Shown here in pieces: positions 17,218 through 25,371 of a DNA stretch of 64,000 nucleotides. Source of the DNA: [Empedobacter] haloabium. GTDB lineage: Bacteria > Pseudomonadota > Gammaproteobacteria > Burkholderiales > Burkholderiaceae_D. The stretch spans positions 3,410,001 through 3,474,000 of the forward strand of contig CP136508.1 of assembly GCA_008011715.2 (NCBI GenBank), given 5' to 3'. Made by a program: the position numbers and the translations under genes. How positions within the stretch are numbered: position 1 is the stretch's first letter; each line of letters begins with the position of its first letter. The notes under the pieces were generated by a model, which did no database searches, was not told where the DNA came from, and saw nothing but the letters and a program-made list of their open reading frames with translations.

Positions 17218-17228
17218 TGAAATTTTTT

Positions 17229-17247
17229 GGTAATGAGAATCATTTGT
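17229..17247 (-). promoter_or_regulatory. Fur box of the siderophore operon
   Basis: GGTAATGAGAATCATTTGT matches 14 of 19 positions of the Fur consensus GATAATGATAATCATTATC and lies 12 bases before the receptor start. On the minus strand a TTGCCA / 16 / TAACAT promoter candidate lies just upstream, so a repressor here would cover early transcription. Confidence 0.75.
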
Positions 17248-17311
17248 ATTTGGATGTTAGCATAAGATCAAAGGCTGGCAATAGGCCTGCAGACTTTGAC
17301 AGGTAAGTGAA

Positions 17312-17336
17312 AAAACCGGTGACAGTCACCGGTTTT
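17312..17336 (-). terminator. Bidirectional terminator after the GH5 gene
   Basis: A perfect 12-bp stem AAAACCGGTGAC / GTCACCGGTTTT with a one-base centre lies 50 bases past the GH5 stop. The A/T ends give it the look of an intrinsic terminator in both directions, insulating the siderophore operon promoter from the GH5 gene. A one-base centre means the real loop forms by opening the inner pairs. Confidence 0.65.
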
Positions 17337-17385
17337 GCGGCGGGCGCGGGTAGAAGCGGCGACTGTTGGCGTTTTTCGGGGCCGG

Positions 17386-18522
17386 TCAGTAGATCGAGGC
17401 GCGCTTGGCCGTGTTGGCGATGCCGTACTGGCCGTACCAGACGAGATTGCCCCAACTCGTGGTGCCGGACCAGCCGGAGAGCAGGTCGAGCCAGGCGTTG
17501 GGGCCGTCGTTGCCGGCCGTCGACCAGGCCACGGTGCCGACGCCGAACTGCTGGGCCCATTCCATCAGCCGGGCCGCATCCACGCGGGAGTTCAGGTTGT
17601 TGGCGCCGTTGTTGTAGTTGTAGCCGAACTCGCCGATCAGGAGCGGCAGCTGGCCGTTGCGGTAGTTGACGATCGTGTTGTAGATGTCGTCCGGATTGTT
17701 GAACGTGCTGTACATGTGCACCGAGAACAGCAGGTTGTGGCGCGGGTCGTGCTCCAGCAGGTCCTGGCCGTACCACAGGCCGCCGTTCGGATTGCCGCCG
17801 TAATCCGGGTTGTCGATCACGAGGGTGGTCGTCAGGCCCGTGTTGCGGATCGTCGTGATCGGCCGCTTGTAGTCGTCGCGCCATTGCAGCGGCGTCTTGC
17901 CGGCATCGCCCCACTCGTTGGCGATATTGATCATGGTGCTGCGCTCGTGCTTCCTGAGCACCGCCACCACGTCCGCGCGGGCCCAGTAATCGGCCATCGC
18001 CTGCAGCCTGGCCGCGTCGTTGCTGCCGGTGCCGTCGTGCAGCTCGACGATGGACACCATCTTGTGGGACTCGATGGCGGACAGGATCTGGTCCAGGCGC
18101 GCCGGGCTGCCGTTCATCGTCCATACCACGCGTATCAGGTTGGTCTTGCGCGCGGCCAGGTTGCCCAGCACGTTGTAGGACTGCGTGTCGAACCACGCGT
18201 GCGGGTTGTTGACGCCGCGCGCGACGAAGGCGTTGCCGTTGGCGTCCTTGACGACGTTGCCGGCCACGCGGAAGCCCTTGAAGACGACGCGGCACGACAT
18301 GCCGCCCTCCCAACCCCAGCCGTCGCCGTCGGGGTCGGACGCGGCATTCGCGCAGTCCGGCGCCGCCGGCGCGACCTTGCAGGACTGGTTGTTTTCCCAG
18401 CCCCAGCCATCGCCGTCCGGGTCCGACGCGGCGCTGGCGCACGTGGGCACCGCCAGCGCCTGCCCGGCCACCGACAGCAGCAGCGCGGTCGCCGCCAGCC
18501 AGCCATAGATTCGTCCTGTCAT
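17386..18522 (-). CDS. Secreted GH5 glycoside hydrolase with two CBM10-like modules
   Basis: 378 residues. A signal peptide (MTGRIYGWLAATALLLSVAGQALA) is followed by two tandem cysteine-bounded modules with the core DPDGDGWGWENNQSC / DPDGDGWGWEGGMSC, typical of CBM10-like cellulose-binding domains, and then a GH5 (beta/alpha)8 domain. The acid/base glutamate is in NIANEWGD and the nucleophile in LLIGEFGYN. This points to extracellular hydrolysis of a beta-1,4-mannan or glucan; mannanase is a little more likely from the VNNPHAWFD and TMNGS regions, but specificity is uncertain. The ATG is 7 bases after GGAG. An in-frame upstream extension lacks a signal peptide and was not used. Confidence 0.88.
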   Translation of the reverse strand: MTGRIYGWLAATALLLSVAGQALAVPTCASAASDPDGDGWGWENNQSCKVAPAAPDCANAASDPDGDGWGWEGGMSCRVVFKGFRVAGNVVKDANGNAFVARGVNNPHAWFDTQSYNVLGNLAARKTNLIRVVWTMNGSPARLDQILSAIESHKMVSIVELHDGTGSNDAARLQAMADYWARADVVAVLRKHERSTMINIANEWGDAGKTPLQWRDDYKRPITTIRNTGLTTTLVIDNPDYGGNPNGGLWYGQDLLEHDPRHNLLFSVHMYSTFNNPDDIYNTIVNYRNGQLPLLIGEFGYNYNNGANNLNSRVDAARLMEWAQQFGVGTVAWSTAGNDGPNAWLDLLSGWSGTTSWGNLVWYGQYGIANTAKRASIY

Positions 18523-18606
18523 GTCTTGTCTCCTGTGGTTTGTGGAGCTGCGGATTATAGGAACGGAGCAGGCCCGCGGCGTTACCGGACCCGCACGGGA
18601 CGCGCA

Positions 18607-18629
18607 GTTTAGCGCGGGCGGCGCTAAAC
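18607..18629. promoter_or_regulatory. Inverted repeat between GH5 and mipA-like genes
   Basis: GTTTAGCGC / GCGCTAAAC, a perfect 9-bp dyad with a 5-base spacer, sits in the 181-base divergent region, 85 bases from the GH5 start and 75 from the MipA start. It is a candidate operator for one or both; no regulator gene is adjacent. Confidence 0.4.
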
Positions 18630-18703
18630 GGCCGTGCCGTGCCGCGCTTTTACAGCCGGCCGCGTTACCATGACCACCTCGACATGATTGGAAGACCAAG
18701 CCG

Positions 18704-19537
18704 ATGGGACGCTCATTCGCCTTGTACCTTGCTTGCTGTGCGTGGCTGGCCGCGATCGCCACACCGGTGTCGGCCGCGCAGCCCGCGCTGCCGCTGTGGG
18801 AAGCCGGCATCGTCGCCGGTGCCGCCTCGACGCCGGCCTACCCGGGCGCCGACGACCGCTCCACTCGCGCCCTGGCGCTGCCGCTGGTGATCTACCGCGG
18901 CAAGGTGCTGCGCGCCGACCGCTCCGGCATCAACGCCCGGCTGTTCGACAGCGACCGCGTGGAACTCGACGTGGGCTTCGCCGCGTCGCTGCCGGCGCGC
19001 TCGCGCGACGTCGCGCTGCGCGACGGCATGCCGGACCTGCGCTCGCTGGTGGAATTCGGGCCGCGCCTGAAGGTGCTGCTGGCGGCGCCGGACGCCGTCA
19101 GCCGCGTGCGGCTCGAACTGCCGCTGCGTGCGCCGTTCGAGCTGGGGCACGGCTTCCGCCGCCACGGCTTCGTGTTCGAGCCGCGCATCGTCTACGAGAC
19201 CGGCAGCGATGCCGGCACCTGGCAGGCCGCGGCCAGCGTGGGGGCCATCGCCGGCAATGCACGTCTGCACGCCTACTTTTATGACGTGGCGCCGCAATAC
19301 GCGACACCCTGGCGCCCGGCTTACCGGGCCCACGGCGGCCTGCTCGCGACACGCGTGGGGCTGAACCTCTCGCGCCGGCTGGCGCCGGACTGGCGCGTGT
19401 TCGGCTTGGTGCGCTACGACCACCTCGGCCAGGCGGCCAACCGAGACAGCCCGCTGCTGCGCCGTGACGGCGGCTGGTCGGCCGGCGTGGGCGTCACGTG
19501 GACCCTGTACCGATCGGCGGCGCGGGCCTGGGACTGA
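18704..19537 (+). CDS. MipA/OmpV family outer-membrane protein
   Basis: 277 residues with a signal peptide (cleavage after VSA or SAA near residue 24) and a beta-barrel of the MipA/OmpV family: early AGAASTPAYPGADDRSTRAL, the strand GFVFEPRIVYETG, and a C-terminal GWSAGVGVTWTLYRS. MipA in E. coli scaffolds murein hydrolases, but most family members are simply outer-membrane porin-like proteins. It ends flush against a convergent gene. Assignment to family is secure, function is not. Confidence 0.85.
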   Translation: MGRSFALYLACCAWLAAIATPVSAAQPALPLWEAGIVAGAASTPAYPGADDRSTRALALPLVIYRGKVLRADRSGINARLFDSDRVELDVGFAASLPARSRDVALRDGMPDLRSLVEFGPRLKVLLAAPDAVSRVRLELPLRAPFELGHGFRRHGFVFEPRIVYETGSDAGTWQAAASVGAIAGNARLHAYFYDVAPQYATPWRPAYRAHGGLLATRVGLNLSRRLAPDWRVFGLVRYDHLGQAANRDSPLLRRDGGWSAGVGVTWTLYRSAARAWD

Positions 19538-19966
19538 CTACAGCGCGATGCGCGTTTGCAGGAAAGCGAGATATTTGGGGTCGTCTTCCATGAAGATGTC
19601 GACGCCGCCGCCCATGTAGGCGCGCGTGAGCTCGTCGGCGGCCCGCTCGAGGTCGCCCCGTTCCAGGCAGAGCTGCCCCAGGCGCAGGTGGATGTAGGGA
19701 TTACCGACGCCATGCGGGCACTGCACGGCGTCATGGAAGCACTTGAGCGCCTTGTCGTGGTCGCGCAGCTTGAGGTGCGCGTCGCCCAGCGCGACATGGA
19801 TCCAGGTGGCGGCCTCCCAGTGGCGACGCTCGCCGGGCAGCAGTTGCAGCGCCGCCAGGTAGCAGCCCTTGGCCGCCTCCAGCTGGCCGGCCGCCGCGAG
19901 CGCATCGCCGTCCTGGCATGCGGTGACGATGCGCTCGTGCAGCGCCTCGGGCAGCGTGTCGCTCAT
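19538..19966 (-). CDS. TPR-like protein, end of the immunity array
   Basis: 142 residues with about three tetratricopeptide-like helix pairs: DALAAAGQLEAAKGCYLAALQLLP, HVALGDAHLKLRDHDKALKCFHDA, HLRLGQLCLERGDLERAADELTRAY. The start overlaps the stop of the SUKH-like gene (ATGA), so the two are probably co-translated. TPR proteins next to SUKH immunity genes are common in T6SS islands, where they may assist immunity or act in unrelated protein contacts. Function not established. Confidence 0.75.
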   Translation of the reverse strand: MSDTLPEALHERIVTACQDGDALAAAGQLEAAKGCYLAALQLLPGERRHWEAATWIHVALGDAHLKLRDHDKALKCFHDAVQCPHGVGNPYIHLRLGQLCLERGDLERAADELTRAYMGGGVDIFMEDDPKYLAFLQTRIAL

Positions 19967-20655
19967 GGCTGCCGCCGATCCGCTTCGTCGACGAACAAGC
20001 CTACCCAGGCATCCAGCGTTGCCATGAAATCGACGGCTTCGGGTTCGGCCGGCTGCTCGTGCCACCAGATCATGCCGCTGGCCGGCGTCACGCCATCCTC
20101 GGCCACGTGCAGGCAGAGATAGTCGCCGGCGCCGTTGTGGAAGACCGCCAGCACTCTGGCGGGATCGACGGGCATGCGGCGCGCGGTGTCGGCGTCGATG
20201 TCGAAGCGGTCGTCGGACAGGAACGCCCAGTCCGCGACCGGCAGTGGGCCCATCGAATTGGAGGGGACGAAGGTCCAGCCGTCGTGCAGGTCCAGGTAGA
20301 ACCGGCGCAGGGTCTCGGGAAGCTGGGGCCAGAGCGCCGCGAAACGTGGGGGTGGGCCGGCCAATGGTGGACGGCCGTGGTAGAAGCATGGGTCGCCGTT
20401 CACGGTGTAGGCGTACGTCAGGGAATCCGCTGCGCCTCCCGGCACGAGAGATACACCATGCACCGCCGACGACAGAAATGCCAGAATCCGCGGGGTCTCG
20501 TTGACGAGGTCGAGCCACGCCCGTGGCAGTCCGCTGGGCAGGGGCTGCCAACCGGGCGGCACTGCGGCATCGGCGCACGACACCAGCGGCTCGCCGTCCA
20601 AGCCCTGCACGTTCCATGCCGTACTTGCGCAGCGCTGGTCGGGTGGCGATGGCAT
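19963..20655 (-). CDS. SMI1/KNR4 (SUKH)-like immunity protein
   Basis: 230 residues. The central segment LWPQLPETLRRFYLDLHDGW, followed by FLSDDRFDIDADTA and VLAVFHNGAGDYLCLHV, has the pattern of SUKH-superfamily proteins, which neutralise nuclease and other polymorphic toxins. No cognate toxin lies immediately upstream on this strand; the nearest genes are the paired immunity-like paralogues at 20665 and 21283. Family assignment is by motif, moderate confidence. Confidence 0.65.
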   Translation of the reverse strand: MPSPPDQRCASTAWNVQGLDGEPLVSCADAAVPPGWQPLPSGLPRAWLDLVNETPRILAFLSSAVHGVSLVPGGAADSLTYAYTVNGDPCFYHGRPPLAGPPPRFAALWPQLPETLRRFYLDLHDGWTFVPSNSMGPLPVADWAFLSDDRFDIDADTARRMPVDPARVLAVFHNGAGDYLCLHVAEDGVTPASGMIWWHEQPAEPEAVDFMATLDAWVGLFVDEADRRQP

Positions 20656-20664
20656 CGTGTCGCT

Positions 20665-21261
20665 TCAGTCGAGAATCAGCATGCTCGGGATGGGCTGGAG
20701 CAGGTCACGGAGCTCGTCCAGCGTGATACCGGCCTTGCGTGCCAGCCGCGCCGCGTCACCGGCGATGGCGACGCATTCGGAGTCGTTGTCCGTATAGATG
20801 TCGAGGATGACGCCAACCTTTACGGGCCATTTGCGGCTCAGAACGAAATCGCGCGCCAAGATAGGATGGGTCAACGTGAAGCCCGGCCATTTTGGGAACT
20901 TGATTGTATCGATATCGCAATGCAGGAAGCGGCAGCCGTCCAGTTTGGCTTCCGAAAAATCGCAATTCGCCACGTGTGGCCGTACTGGGGCATCCCAGTC
21001 ACCGAAATCGCAGTCGGTGAAACTGCCTCTGAAAGTAACCCCTGAGAAATGCGCTTTCTTGAAGCGCGCCTCGATCAGTGCGCGGTGCTGCTGGGTAAAA
21101 CCGCCCTCCCTCATATCCAATCCCGCCATCACCAGCGCGGCGCTGGCGCAATCGGAGTACACGTCGCAACGTTCCAGCGTGGCGCCTGGGCCAAGGATAT
21201 TCACGTCGAGGTTACTGAGCGTTAGTTGCTGGCCCGTCACTACCGTGTCGTGTATTTTCAT
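20665..21261 (-). CDS. Pentapeptide-like immunity-type protein, copy B
   Basis: 198 residues, clearly paralogous to the next gene upstream at 21283 (shared CDFGDWD/CDFGNWD, CRFLHCDID/CRFLNCDIE, ARDFVL/ARDFVM, LDIYTD/LDVYTD). The middle third has spaced C/A-D-F-x-x-x-x-L-D patterns like a short pentapeptide beta-helix, and the C-terminal helix ends in LRDLLQPIPSMLILD. Tandem diverged copies at the end of an effector operon are typical of accumulated immunity genes. Toxin partner unknown. Confidence 0.65.
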   Translation of the reverse strand: MKIHDTVVTGQQLTLSNLDVNILGPGATLERCDVYSDCASAALVMAGLDMREGGFTQQHRALIEARFKKAHFSGVTFRGSFTDCDFGDWDAPVRPHVANCDFSEAKLDGCRFLHCDIDTIKFPKWPGFTLTHPILARDFVLSRKWPVKVGVILDIYTDNDSECVAIAGDAARLARKAGITLDELRDLLQPIPSMLILD

Positions 21262-21282
21262 CAGTGCGGCGCGACAGGTAAA

Positions 21283-21879
21283 TTAGTCGCGTATCCGGAT
21301 TCCCGGGATGGCGAGCAGCCGCTCACGCAGGTCCTCGATCGCAATGCCATCCCGCTTGGCCATACGGGACGCATCGCCAAGCGATGCGGCACACTCGGGA
21401 TCCACATCCGTATAGACGTCGAGCGTGATCCGCGTTTTAGCAGGCCATGCATTGCCCATCACAAAGTCCCGGGCCTCGGCAGGGTTGACGATCGCAAAAC
21501 AGGGCCACTTCGGTAACGTGATCGTTTCGATGTCGCAATTGAGGAACCGGCAATCGTCGAGCACCGCCTCCGTGAAGTCGCAACGTGCGATCAATCCCTT
21601 GTCCGTCGAATCCCAGTTGCCGAAGTCACAGCCGATGAACCTTCCCACGAACTTGACGCCGTCAAAGTGTACACGGTCGAACTGGCAGTCCACCAGGTCG
21701 CGTTCCTGCTGCACGAAGCGACCGCCGTGCATGCGGACTCCGCTCATGACAAGGGCGTTCTCCTGGCAATCGGAGAAGATCTCGCATTCTTCCAGGATCA
21801 GGCCAGGTCCGAGTTGGTTGACCTCTACGTCGCTGAGCCAAATCTGCTCGCCCGAGAGTTTAGCAGAGTGAATTTTCAC
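21283..21879 (-). CDS. Pentapeptide-like immunity-type protein, copy A
   Basis: Paralogue of the gene at 20665, with the same CDFxxW, DDCRFLNCDIETITLPKWP and DFVMGNAWPAK blocks. The GTG at 21879 (VKIHSAKLSGEQ) is chosen because the paralogue begins MKIHDTVVTGQQ at the same point; a GTG at 21912 would add 11 residues, and neither has a strong ribosome site. About 22 bases separate the copies. Probable immunity protein by context only. Confidence 0.6.
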   Translation of the reverse strand: MKIHSAKLSGEQIWLSDVEVNQLGPGLILEECEIFSDCQENALVMSGVRMHGGRFVQQERDLVDCQFDRVHFDGVKFVGRFIGCDFGNWDSTDKGLIARCDFTEAVLDDCRFLNCDIETITLPKWPCFAIVNPAEARDFVMGNAWPAKTRITLDVYTDVDPECAASLGDASRMAKRDGIAIEDLRERLLAIPGIRIRD

Positions 21880-22021
21880 GTATCTACCGAAAGTGCTTAG
21901 GTTTGCTTGCACTTAAACTGACCGACTGACTCAGGTATACCTGTGTACCACCGAAGCGTCTTACGCATGATTTTTGATAACTCAGCTTGTAACCTGGCTT
22001 ATCCCTTGATCACAGGCCTCA

Positions 22022-22495
22022 TCACGTCCTCTCAACGCGTATCAGATCGTTGTACTCGCCGAACTCAGGTCTCGGAGAATAGTTCGGGGCAGGGTCGAAG
22101 GGTGACGTTGCAGTTTCCACCCGGTGAGGGTTGAAGAATTCGTGTCTGATGTGGACGACGCCATCCGTCTTGAAGACATAGTTTGCGCCGCCGCTGACCT
22201 TATCAGTCTCGGCTTCGAACTCGCGGTGAGTGGCCATGGAAAGAAACAACCTACCCTGCTCGACTTCTTTAAAAACATAAGTCAAGGATTCACGCAGGGC
22301 GTCGTCAAGGAAGCCGACGACGACCGCAGTATCCGCTACCTCGATGAAGCAGTATGGTCGCTCGATGCTGCCGACTAGTGCTGTATATTGCTCTCTGTTC
22401 GCATGCGCGGCTTGGGCTTGTTCGACCGACCATACTTCAGTGGGCTTTTTCTTTGCACGAAACCAGCTTTTGCAATAATAGATGTCTTGTCTCAT
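22022..22495 (-). CDS. Immunity protein for the PAAR effector at 22495
   Basis: 157 residues. Its ATG shares one base with the effector stop (TAATG), so translation is coupled and the pair forms a toxin-immunity unit. A second homologue lies at 24229-24699 (shared CKSWFRAK, VVVGFLD, YVFKE, LFLSMATHREF, GGANY, VHIRHE, RPEFGEY). The mixed alpha/beta sequence lacks a signal peptide, so it acts in the cytoplasm, consistent with a nuclease toxin. No named family recognised. Confidence 0.75.
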   Translation of the reverse strand: MRQDIYYCKSWFRAKKKPTEVWSVEQAQAAHANREQYTALVGSIERPYCFIEVADTAVVVGFLDDALRESLTYVFKEVEQGRLFLSMATHREFEAETDKVSGGANYVFKTDGVVHIRHEFFNPHRVETATSPFDPAPNYSPRPEFGEYNDLIRVERT

Positions 22496-23754
22496 TAGTA
22501 TATCTTGCCATTAACGTCGCGGATCACGACGCCCGCGCGCTCCGCAGCATCGAGCACAGCCTGAGGAATCGGTCGAACCTGAACCGGAACTTCCAAATAG
22601 TGCTGACCTGCCAGTTTCTCCCCCGCCAACTCCCCACTTGACGGCACCTTTGCAATTGTCGCATCGACCGGATATTTAGCCCCAATTTCATTAATATAAC
22701 CGATTGCAGTTTTTTCCTGGATCTCGGAAAGCTGAGTATATTTTCGAGAAACTATTTCCCCCGCAATCGGATTATAGGAATCAAGCCTAGTATACCCGCT
22801 CCCCTTCGGACTATCTATGTAAAGCTCGTTGTAAGGGTATTCGGGCGCGCGCTCTGCGTTGAAATCGTTACCCTCATCAAGACGCCGCAACCATTCCGGC
22901 CTGCTGCTCTGCCGTGGCACTTCCGCAGCGAGAACCTCGTTTGGGGTCTCCGGCTTCAGGGAGAATTTTACATTACCGCCATTCATGCCCAGTGTTCCTG
23001 GCTCTACTGTAACCTGGATTCGTTGGGCAAAATTCCACGCCCCCGGCGCCGCCTTGGCACCCAGATAGCCGCCCAGGAAGCCGCCGGCAATGGCCGACCA
23101 CTTCTGCCCGTCCGATCCCTCGCCGAATATCTTGCCGCCTGCCCAGGCACCGCCGTAGCCGCCCGCATACGCGCCGATCAGGCCGCCAACAGCGATCACG
23201 GGGCCGGCCAGGATGATCGCCGATCCCACGCCCACCACCAGCAGCGAAGCGTGCACCCAGCCGGGCACCAGGTCCTCCGGATGGATGTCGTCGGTCTGCA
23301 CGGTCCCGCCGCCGATGTAGACGTTACCGGAGCCCTTCGTGATGACGGCGCTGCAGCCGGTCTTGTCGTCCACCCGCGCCGCCGGCATGCCGTTGATGAA
23401 GACCTGGCCGCTGCCGGTGGCGATCGGGATCGGTCCCGGGTGCTTGGTGCACGCCACCATGTCCGCATGGGCCCGGGCCGCCGGTAGGTTGTTGACGAAC
23501 ACATTGGCCGAACCGGCCATCGCGATGGCGCCCGTGACCTCCTTGGCCGCGAAGCTCATCGTGCTCATCGCCTCGCCCAGCCCGGCCCCCATGGCCGCAC
23601 CCGCCCCGACGACGGCCACGGCGGCAAGTCCGCCCGTGCCCACGATCGCCACGCCAGCCACCGCGATGGCGGCGCCGATGAGCAGCCCCTTCAGGAGCCA
23701 GCTCATCGTCGGGCTGTGCCCGATGGGGTCGGTCAGTCGCGCTGCGGCAGGCAT
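22495..23754 (-). CDS. PrePAAR-PAAR T6SS effector with nuclease-like tip
   Basis: 419 residues. The prePAAR motif AARLTDPIGHSP at residues 4-15 is followed by a paired hydrophobic region (about 18-60), a PAAR domain (VACTKHPGPIPIATGSGQVFINGMPAARVDDKTGC, split here for length: core GSGQVFINGMPAAR, then VDDKTGC) and a glycine-rich helix region. The tip from about residue 300 contains TRLDSYNP, EIVSRKYTQLSEIQ and the ending VVIRDVNGKIY; the D...E-x-K-like spacing resembles restriction-endonuclease-fold toxins of RHS/PAAR tips (inference). The hydrophobic segment predicts dependence on an Eag chaperone, encoded at 26584. GAGGA precedes the start. Confidence 0.85.
   Translation of the reverse strand: MPAAARLTDPIGHSPTMSWLLKGLLIGAAIAVAGVAIVGTGGLAAVAVVGAGAAMGAGLGEAMSTMSFAAKEVTGAIAMAGSANVFVNNLPAARAHADMVACTKHPGPIPIATGSGQVFINGMPAARVDDKTGCSAVITKGSGNVYIGGGTVQTDDIHPEDLVPGWVHASLLVVGVGSAIILAGPVIAVGGLIGAYAGGYGGAWAGGKIFGEGSDGQKWSAIAGGFLGGYLGAKAAPGAWNFAQRIQVTVEPGTLGMNGGNVKFSLKPETPNEVLAAEVPRQSSRPEWLRRLDEGNDFNAERAPEYPYNELYIDSPKGSGYTRLDSYNPIAGEIVSRKYTQLSEIQEKTAIGYINEIGAKYPVDATIAKVPSSGELAGEKLAGQHYLEVPVQVRPIPQAVLDAAERAGVVIRDVNGKIY
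23028..23754 (-). repeat. Direct repeat, copy 2: prePAAR-PAAR module
   Basis: About 725 bases encoding the N-terminal half of this effector are almost identical to 25856-26582, with scattered silent and a few coding differences. Beyond the shared AGGxFLGGxLGAK stretch the two genes diverge completely. The copies lie about 2.1 kb apart in direct orientation. Confidence 0.85.
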
Positions 23755-23927
23755 CGATACGTCCTCACGGTGCTATCGGAATTGGCTTTCGCACCGCCGG
23801 CGCCGGACGAGGTCGGCGGCAGGATGCAAGCGAGCTCATTGTATCGCCGACAACGTTTTTCGTTAAGCGCTAAGTTTGCTTCAGCCAGTACGCGGCGAGC
23901 CTGGCGCGGCACGCTTGGCCAGGCCCA

Positions 23928-24182
23928 TCAGCTATGGCCCGCCTTCGTCGGCATCGCCTTGGCCGACCCGATCTCGACAATCCGGACACCGAGCGCCTTC
24001 AGCCGTGCGATGACCGCCGCGGCCAATGCGTCGTCGCTGATCGGCAGGTCGAATTCCCTGCCCTCCGCATTGCGATAACAGAGCATTTCGAAGACGGGTG
24101 TCCGTTCTATGAAATAGTCGCTGACGCGACCGCCATTCCCAAAGATGAGCTGGTTCACCAACTCGTCCGGCACCTCGCTCAT
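23928..24182 (-). CDS. Small unidentified protein of the immunity array
   Basis: 84 residues starting MSEVPDELVNQLIFGNGG and ending IVEIGSAKAMPTKAGHS. The frame has ordinary coding character (charged, non-repetitive) and a GGGG-rich sequence ahead of the ATG. It lies inside the out-of-frame 3' extension of the gene at 24699, so both cannot be correct over their full length; this frame is the more protein-like. No family recognised. Likely an immunity protein or fragment by position. Confidence 0.55.
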   Translation of the reverse strand: MSEVPDELVNQLIFGNGGRVSDYFIERTPVFEMLCYRNAEGREFDLPISDDALAAAVIARLKALGVRIVEIGSAKAMPTKAGHS

Positions 24183-24699
24183 GCTGCCCCCCGTACGGCT
24201 TCAACCCGTCAGCGGGGCTGCTGGCACCGGTCCGTTCCACACGTGTGAAGTCTTCGTATTCGCCGAATTCAGGCCTGTTGGCGTAATGCTGCGCGGGGTC
24301 AAAGGATGACGTGGCGGCTTCCACTCGATGAGGATGGAACAGTTCGTGCCGGATATGCACGATCCCATCAGTCTTGAAAATATAGTTCGCTCCACCCTTG
24401 ACTTTATCGGTATCGCCGTCGAACTCGCGATGGGTCGCCATGGAAAGAAAAAGCCCACCTCGCTCCGACTCTTTGAAAACATAGGTCAGATATTCACGCC
24501 GCAAGTTGTCGAGAAAACCGACCACCACTGCACTCGCCGCCACTTCGAGAAAGCAACGGGGCCGCTCTGGGCTGCCGATTACGACGCCATAAGGTTGCTT
24601 CTTCGAATGAGCCGCACGCGCCTGCTCCTCGGACCATGACTCGGTCGGCTTCCTTTTCGCTCGAAACCAGCTTTTGCAAAAGTAGACGGGGTGCTTCAT
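23932..24699 (-). CDS. Orphan immunity paralogue with run-on 3' end
   Basis: The first 157 codons (24229-24699) match the immunity protein at 22022 throughout (KSWFRAKRKPTESWSEEQA, FLSMATHREFDGDTDKV, RPEFGEYEDFTRVERT). The paralogue stops right after RVERT, but here the frame runs on for about 98 codons of arginine/glycine-rich sequence that is simply the 84-residue gene read out of frame. A lost stop or a small indel at about 24228 is the simplest explanation. No toxin of the matching type lies directly upstream, so this is probably an orphan immunity gene. Confidence 0.6.
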   Translation of the reverse strand: MKHPVYFCKSWFRAKRKPTESWSEEQARAAHSKKQPYGVVIGSPERPRCFLEVAASAVVVGFLDNLRREYLTYVFKESERGGLFLSMATHREFDGDTDKVKGGANYIFKTDGIVHIRHELFHPHRVEAATSSFDPAQHYANRPEFGEYEDFTRVERTGASSPADGLKPYGGQHERGAGRVGEPAHLWEWRSRQRLFHRTDTRLRNALLSQCGGQGIRPADQRRRIGRGGHRTAEGARCPDCRDRVGQGDADEGGP

Positions 24700-24801
24700 T
24701 ACGCATCGCGGCCTATCAAAATTGAAGAATGGGCCTCGTAGTCTTTATCTCGGCAGCTTATTGTTGCGAGGCTCTCGGCGCGTCTCCTCCAAACGTCTGC
24801 A

Positions 24802-25371
24802 TCAGCTGTCCCGCCCCCGTTCGATCAGCTCTCGCAGCAAATCGCGGCCGTCGACAATCCAGAACTTCGCGGCGCTCGGGTACAGCTCCTCAGGATAAGT
24901 ATTGGCGAAATCGGCAAACTCGCCCTCCCAATCGTCGGGGACGTAGCGCTCCAGGCGGGGCCCGTCCTGATAGAAGCCGGCAAACCGCCGATTGTCGAAG
25001 TCGACAAACGCGATCGGGAACAGGAACTCGACATCCCACCAGGACTGGGCGCTGTCGAAACGCTCGAGCAGCGAATTGCGCAGGAAGCCTGGATCGATCC
25101 GGTGCACGCCCGGGGCATCCAGGAATAATTCGACGGTATCCTGATCGAGGATGGCGATGCCGGCACGTTGCTGGGCCATCGCGCGCAGCTCAGGCATCGC
25201 GTGGCCGGCCGCCACGAACTCCTCGCGCCGCTTGTTCCAGTCCAGGATCCAGTTCTCGCGGTCGGACAGCCGATATTGGATTTCGCCCCTGTAACGTATG
25301 ACCGCCAGCACGTTGTCCGGCTCGAGCATTTCCGGCGTCGCCGGTCCCAATGTTTCTTCTAGATTCGTCAT
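24802..25371 (-). CDS. Immunity protein for the PAAR effector at 25368
   Basis: 189 residues, starting at the ATG that overlaps the effector stop (ATGA). Acidic protein with conserved-looking blocks NVLAVIRYRGEIQYRLSDRE, AGIAILDQDTVELFLDAPG, WWDVEFLFPIAFVDFDN and KFWIVDGRDLL. No signal peptide, so a cytoplasmic target is expected. An in-frame ATG at 25422 lies inside the effector and is not used. No named family recognised; assignment rests on position and coupling. Confidence 0.7.
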   Translation of the reverse strand: MTNLEETLGPATPEMLEPDNVLAVIRYRGEIQYRLSDRENWILDWNKRREEFVAAGHAMPELRAMAQQRAGIAILDQDTVELFLDAPGVHRIDPGFLRNSLLERFDSAQSWWDVEFLFPIAFVDFDNRRFAGFYQDGPRLERYVPDDWEGEFADFANTYPEELYPSAAKFWIVDGRDLLRELIERGRDS

